Both the position numbers and the translations under genes were made by a program. A stretch of 64,000 bases of DNA from Lactarius indigo (Eukaryota > Basidiomycota > Agaricomycetes > Russulales > Russulaceae): the NCBI GenBank assembly GCA_025766275.1, contig JAFKAC010000160.1, positions 39,351-103,350 of the forward strand, written 5' to 3'. Below the pieces are notes generated by a model, which saw nothing but the letters and a program-made list of their open reading frames with translations, was not told where the DNA came from and searched no databases. Shown piece by piece: positions 58,665 through 64,000 of this stretch. Positions within the stretch are counted from its first letter, which is position 1; every line of letters starts with the position of its first letter.

Positions 58665-58699
58665 TCAACGATGTCGTGACCACAGTTCTGACTGTCATG

Positions 58700-59264
58700 C
58701 GACTCGTGTCAGCCAACTGTATTTTTAGTCATTTACAGTATTCAGACCCCAATCAAGGGCTCCTGGAAAGTTTCCAAAAATAGAAACAATGTGTCACAGA
58801 GATGACAGAATCGGCGACTTTTCGGCTGTGGTAACCTTTGCATCACGTGCACTGTATGTCCGCGGAAGCATACCATCTCGTACAAGCCATGGATCGCCAG
58901 GGTCGCCGTTTCGGAAAGCGCTGTCGACTCAGTTCATCGTCGTCGATCTAGGTCGACTCACACCCAGCCTTCGCGCACCTCTCAGGTCTCACTGGCCTCA
59001 CTGCAGGTCAACGAACCGTGGCGCATGCGATGTGTGGGGACCTTCGAAGGATGTTTCAATGGGTCTCTTGGTAACTTACGCGTATTGTTGGAGTTCTCGG
59101 TTGAGCCCATTAACGTCCGTCCGCGGCGATTGTTGCCTTTGGTCGAGTGCTCACAGGCGTCACCAACCCCGCCGCGGGCCAATGAACCATAATACCCAGC
59201 CAGCTACGTCCGAAGGTGAGTCTTTTTTACATCGCACACACTCCTTTCACCAGCCATAACCATC
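58700..59264. other. Spacer between NLR and D2
   Basis: Divergent promoter region of the NLR (-) and D2 (+). The last 160 bp are shared with the D1 upstream region. No gene. Confidence 0.5.
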
Positions 59265-61452
59265 ATGGCCCTCAGTCTTTTACCCATTTCTCACCCCGAG
59301 TCTCACGCCGCCTCTAAACCTCGCCGCTGGCGGTCAGTTCTTCGGTCCAATGGCGCGCTGAAAATCGGATTTTTCTCCACTGGATTCTTTATCACTGGTC
59401 TGGTTGTTTACGTGACTTTCTTCTCTACTTATGCCCCCTCATCATGGCATCTCCCTGCCTTGAATATCTCTTTACATCTCGATTCAGATCCATTAGTACC
59501 CCCCGACCCTGATGAACCCCTCCTTGTCGATCCAACAATTGCCCCCTCTTCCCCTTCACCACCCTCACCGCCATCCGATGTGCTGTCTCTCGAACAGATC
59601 AGAGATATCGTAGCTCCCACCCGAGGTTTTTTCGCTCGAGACTACAGCCTGGGTCTAGGTTGGAATAACGTTAGTGGCTCTATTGGCATTTAGTATCAGC
59701 TACAAACGATATCTTTACAGGTGCGGTACATCTACGAAGCTGCTCTCCTGCAGGCAGAATTATTGAATCGCACCCTGGTTTTACCTTCGTTCGTCTATGC
59801 GCGCGCATGCGAGTACGACATGTATGTGACGCGTTCCCATACCTTGCATCGATGTTCTCATACCTTTTGACATCCGCAGCACCGTTTGCGCGGACTACGC
59901 AACTATGGTCAATAAGGGCGATGTTATTGGATCGGACGAGTGGCGCGAAATGCCGATCGAGCAGCAAATGGGTTTCCGCATTCCCATCTCGGCTGTCGTA
60001 AATATTACACATCTCCGTAGTCGGCATCCGGTCATCACCGCCTCGGAATACCTGCGTCTGCACGGCCAAGATCCTGAAAGCGAATCGAGCAGTGGGTTTT
60101 GGCCCCGCGAAGAGTACCAAACCCACACCAACGTCTTTGAGACGAACAAGACAAAGACGCCGTCACTATTCATCATCGAGAACCACTGGTACCATTCTAC
60201 GAGCACGATCCGCGTCGACTTCATTCCTGAGGAGATGAAGAAGAGGGGGATGCTGGAACCCCTCCCTGGGCCAGACAACTACGACGGTAACGTCGAACAC
60301 TGGCCTCCCCTAAAGCCAACGGAACTGTCTGTTAGTCTGGCTGAAACTGCGGATGAGTTCGGTTTCCCACTAGACTGGGACACAGCCAAAAACGTTTTGG
60401 CGAATTCGTCCGATCTGCTCGGGGACGTAAATCTTGACCACGATGATGTCGTCGAGGAGATACTAAACGCACATGGCTGGGAGGTCCTGTACACTTTCCC
60501 GGCTGTGTAAGTCCCATTATTTCACTTTTTTTCGTGGTTATGACGCTGATTCCCCCTCGAGTGTCGGAATGGACTTTGCGAAGCTCGTTGTTGGTGATCT
60601 CAAACAAGTTGTTCCGCGCACGTCAATAAGAGGCTTCAAAGATGACTATCGTGACGTGGATGCCGACGTTGTCGTACTTGCTGGGACAGACCCATTTAGG
60701 TACCAAGCCCGTAAGTAGTCGTTTTGTCACCGTGTGGTGAATCCAAACGATTCTTCAGGGAGCCATGCGTTTCACAGAGGAGCTGGGGCGCCGTAGATAT
60801 GCGGGTACGGTGTTACACTCACTCATCCCACCACAGAAGATATTCGACCTTGCCGAGGTTCTGTCCTCCCGTATGCGTCAACTCACCGGAGGCCGAATGT
60901 GGATGGGGGCACACATGCGGACGCGGAGACTGTAAGCGCTTTTATATGCGCACTTCCCCAAGCAGAGCGGCACTGACGCTTTGATACTCAGTCGTACGAC
61001 TTGGATGGGCAATGGAATCGACACCTGAGGATCACGTCCGGCGCGTGAAGGAACGCCTACAAGTAGGCAGCTCAGTCCTAGCCAACCTTCACGATAGCCG
61101 CAATTGGACGACGTACGATATCGAGGGCGTCAAGCCCGATCCAGAGCAGTACGTGTTGCCACCCCCACGGGCCGAGGACCCGTTTTTCATCGCGACGGAT
61201 GAACGCGATCCGGACGCGCTGGGCAAGATTGCCGCTGCCGGCGCGATCTTCATGTCCGACTTGCTCACGATGGAGGACCGTCGTGAATTCGGCTGGCTGC
61301 TGATGATCACAGACTTGATGGCCCTCGTCGAGCAGCAGGTGCTCATCCATAGCAGTTTCTTCTACGGGCACTGCTTGAGCTCGTTATCAGGCGTGATTGT
61401 GAATTCGCGCGCGGCCCGCGGCGCAGATCCACGGACAATGCTTCTGGATTAA
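59265..61452 (+). pseudogene. Glycosyltransferase-like gene D2 (O-FucT-like), two 1-nt insertions
   Basis: It starts MALSLLPISHPESHAASKPR; a membrane anchor (IGFFSTGFFITGLVVYVTFF) at about residues 35-54 marks a type II Golgi-type protein. A proline-rich stem follows, then LSLEQIRDIVAPTRGFFARD, YIYEAALLQAELLNRTLVLP, VCADYATMVNKGDVIGSDEW, SLFIIENHWYHS, MDFAKLVVGDLKQVV, LSSRMRQLTGGRMWMGAHMR and DPFFIATDERDPDALGKI. Exon joins up to 60,600 are clean. Against D1 there is one extra base near 60,684-60,710 and one at about 60,921. The second turns HMRRGD into HMRTRR and shifts the frame. Unless these are sequence errors, the gene is inactive. The product would be about 560 residues. Confidence 0.62.
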
Positions 61453-61620
61453 TATTTTTAGTGTCACGACCATCTCCGCTAATTGGGCATAAAATTAACT
61501 AATATCTACAAGCCGGATCTGAGAAGATCTCCATCGTCCCTCCATATCATCAAATGGTCTGGTGCTGCACCAAGTAGAGTCCTGGCGTAGTAGCCGTGAG
61601 GCCGCATATAGACACATTAA

Positions 61621-62497
61621 TCAGGGTGGGATCATACACGCACCAATCGGCTTTTCCTTCATGCTCGTCACATCTACCCAGCAATCCTCCTTGCGCGCAC
61701 CTTGCGGACAGACCAGCAGGAACGCGTGATACGTCCCCGACTCACATGCGAACTCGGCAGCTGCTCCGTCGTATTGTACCTCGGCGCAAACGAGCCGACT
61801 TTGTCAACGCGGCGCGGGAGGGTCCTATATGACAGCCTCTGCAAGTCGACCTTGGAGTCCACCGCAAGAGACCACACGTCGATCGTCGATCCGAGATGCG
61901 CGATCTCCATCGCGTCCGACCCGTACTCCGGAATATGCAGTGCAAGGCTACAGTTTTCCATCCCGTAATCCAACGCGCGAAACTGAACAAAAGTCGAAAT
62001 CTGTTCTTTACGTATTAGCGGGACTCTGTGTCGCGGGGAGGAGCGAGCGCGCGCCCACCTCAGGCTCGACGAGCAGTCGGCGATCGTTGTACGGAACGGT
62101 GCCGATAAGCCGCCATGAACGACACTGGCCACTGCGGATAGACCTTGTCGGGTCTCGCGCGGATACTTGCGCGAGCGCACGTGGCAGGACCTTGGATCGG
62201 GGGAACCGATGATCCGTTTTGGTTCCGTTGCGGTACAGCAGGTCGAAATTAATGTAAGTGCTCGGGGTTTCCAGCTTCGTGGAATCGGCTGGGTACCAGA
62301 CGGACTGCGCGTAGCGGTAGCCCAAGGAGATGAGGAGGACGCTGTCGAGAACCGTGCAGACCGCGATGATGACGAACCCGAAGTATAAAATTATTTTAGA
62401 CCTATTGCTTAGGGCGACTGCGGGTATAATCAGAACGGGTGCCATACTAACGGAGAGTAAATAGAGTCGTACTAGAGCCCCAGCGCTCTGCATCATT
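61621..62497 (-). pseudogene. Family B copy 7 (But2-like membrane protein), best copy
   Basis: ATG 62497 gives MMQSAGALVRLYLLSVSMAP. Two hydrophobic segments follow (VLIIPAVALS; IILYFGFVIIAVCTVLDSVL), then YAQSVWYPADSTKLETPSTY and NFDLLYRNGTKTDHRFP in one frame. The frame changes near 62,130. The ectodomain reads FRALDYGMENCSLALHIPEY, LGSTIDVWSLAVDSKVDLQR, LSYRTLPRRVDKVGSFAPRY and NTTEQLPSS, with a second shift after it (the ESGTYHAFLLV part is in the next frame). It ends at MIPP, shorter than the + strand copies. N-glycosylation-type sites (NCS, NGT, NTT) fit a secreted-side domain. This is the most readable B copy, but still shifted twice. Confidence 0.5.
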
Positions 62498-62499
62498 AT

Positions 62500-62945
62500 G
62501 ATCTTCTGGCTTATCCTGAGGCAGGGTTGGTAGCTACGGCGCCACATGAGGAGAGGGAGGGAACGGATTGTACGGATGAACAAACTTATAGAGGGGGAGA
62601 ACTCCAAAAGAGCTGGCCGAGGTCATTAGACCTGTGCGGAACTAGAGCGCGAATGTCGAGCCATACAATCGTCGGGGAGATTCGCCGTGAGTAACTCTAA
62701 CAGGCCTGGTGCATGGAAATGCCGGAATAAAGCAGACATATCAGCGCGAAGGCGATGTATTGTGCACAGAGCGCATCGTGTCGCCAGATGTAGTGATGAT
62801 ACACCCAAATCGGGCAGCACGATCCCACATATCACAATAGATTCGCTGGAGATCGTTCACACGAGTCGCACAAACTGAAACTTTACTAAACGCCGCAGTC
62901 ACATGGAAGAGTGCTGGATGATGATGAAGCAATCCCGTGGTTCAG
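62500..62945. repeat. B-A spacer on the - strand
   Basis: Inverted counterpart of the A-to-B spacer near 4.2-4.85 kb (shared cacccaaatcggg and cgatgtattgtgcac-type words). No gene. Confidence 0.4.
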
Positions 62946-63673
62946 TCAAACTCGAGGCTGGGTGTTGCTAGTACAGCCACGATTCAGAGGTCGCCCATGA
63001 TACCACGTAAAGGGACTTACTGGACAGCCGGGTTCCTTTAGGAAGTAATACCAATCCAACCAGTTCCTCGCACTGTAGTCCCAAGCCGTATCGAAATCGC
63101 GACACGTGTGCGTCTGCCCAACGCGATCCACCTCAAAGTCGCGCGTCGCAAAGTCTCCCGGCTCGAGCGTCAGGTCGGGGTGGCACAGCGCCTGCTGACG
63201 CAGGTAATTCAGGCAGTGCTGGTGATGGGGGAATCGGTGCTTGTTGGTACGGTTCGTGAGCTGTGGTGCAAGTAGAGCAGACAGTGCTCTTGGTGGTAGA
63301 GCGACACCGCGAACGTCCGGTTGTTGGCGCCGATGCGTCCCGCGCCGTCGAACCCGAATCCCTTTCGTACCACCACTCGTCCTCCGCCCCAGGTCCGCCT
63401 ACCGCAGTGCACGCTTTCCTCTACCACCATTTCCACTTCCGCTCCAGAGTCAAGGGGAAATATGGCGGCCAATCGTCACCTAGCAGGCCTTCGCGTGTCA
63501 GCCTCGGCTAATGCAGAAATGAGGGTTGGCTAACTGTGTTCCTTCTTCATGACGTTGGTTTTAAATTGGACATTCTTAACGAATGCGAACAATGTATGCG
63601 TCAAGATTATAGATGTGACGCTAAGAGCGGAGACGAGCACGACGAGCAGGCTGTTGGCATACTTTCGGTACAT
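62946..63673 (-). pseudogene. Family A copy 4 (UstYa/DUF3328-like), best copy
   Basis: ATG 63673 gives MYRKYANSLLVVLVSALSVT, an N-terminal anchor helix continuing to LFAFVKNVQF. It then has the family order: KGFGFDGAGRIGANNRTF, first motif YHQEHC, second motif HHQHCLNYLRQQALC, DLTLEPGDFATRDFEVD, VGQTHTCRDFD and LDWYYFLKEPG. Both HxxHC motifs are intact. A single missing base between them (in the CAC CAC AG region at about 63,255) puts them in different frames. An intron is expected after NVMKKE-type residues and a GTAAGT donor follows GCP, so the last exon is unplaced. If the missing base is a sequence error, this gene would be functional. Confidence 0.6.
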
Positions 63674-63729
63674 TGTACACACGAGCAGTGAAGAGGATAC
63701 GTGGGGATCTATTTGACACAATCTCCTTT

Positions 63730-64000
63730 GATTGGGGCTGTGTAACTCATCGCTCCAGCCTATTATTAGAAAGGTGTATCGCTTTCTACATTGGTGATGA
63801 CCATCAATCGCGGCGTTTGCGAGGCTGTGGGTTGACCAGGTGACCCTACCTGGTCCTAGGCCGGTTTCTTCTCGTGAACTCGGGCACTATCACTTCCCTT
63901 CGTCCTCATACTCCAAAAGTTCCTTCGAGATTGCTCTTATCACCATCCCTCCTTCCGCCCATAATCTTGACCTGGCCCCAAGTGACCGACCAGCTCCCAG
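63730..64000. other. Window edge, nothing recognised
   Basis: No gene or repeat is supported in the last 270 bp. Confidence 0.4.

Overview
This window is genomic DNA of a filamentous basidiomycete, most likely an agaricomycete. The basis is: genes with many short introns (about 45-110 bp), a Plavaka (KDZ-superfamily) DNA transposon with a DUF6532-like passenger gene, a Tad1-like LINE, lineage-specific seven-transmembrane (7TM) families, UstYa/DUF3328-like genes and a NACHT-ankyrin NLR. I cannot fix the order or species.

Layout. Bases 1-41,200 form a degenerate direct array of a small gene module: family B (+ strand; short membrane anchor plus a But2-like beta-rich domain), family C (- strand; 7TM), a block E (- strand, broken membrane-segment reading frame) and family A (+ strand; UstYa/DUF3328-like). 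B and C converge; C and A diverge. Four C copies (C2, C3, C4, C6) can be read through consistent splice sites, whereas almost every A and B copy carries frameshifts, deletions or lost motif residues. Copy C5 is split by a 14.3 kb insertion: a LINE (16,604-30,903, inserted on the - strand, with poly-A tract and 13-bp target duplication) that itself holds a complete Plavaka transposon (17,009-24,986, with matching ends and a 4-bp candidate target duplication). Paralogous C copies supply the empty site. An unrelated intact 7TM gene (34,147-35,586) and a second LINE remnant (about 33.3-33.8 kb) lie inside the array.

Bases 41,200-50,800 are gene-poor. They hold several candidate small secreted proteins, one pair lying in a tandem duplication of about 1.6 kb, and a divergent, apparently intact 7TM gene (47,866-49,377).

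Bases 50,800-61,500 hold two direct copies of a type II membrane glycosyltransferase-like gene (O-fucosyltransferase-like HMRRGD motif). Between them, on the - strand, is a large NLR: Goodbye-like N-terminus, NACHT, about 24 ankyrin repeats. Both glycosyltransferase copies and the first NLR exon carry small indels. The window ends with another B and A copy on the - strand (61.6-63.7 kb).

All exon structures here were read by eye from splice signals and paralogue comparison. Assignments to UstYa, DUF6532, Goodbye, But2 and O-FucT families come from recognised motifs, not database searches.
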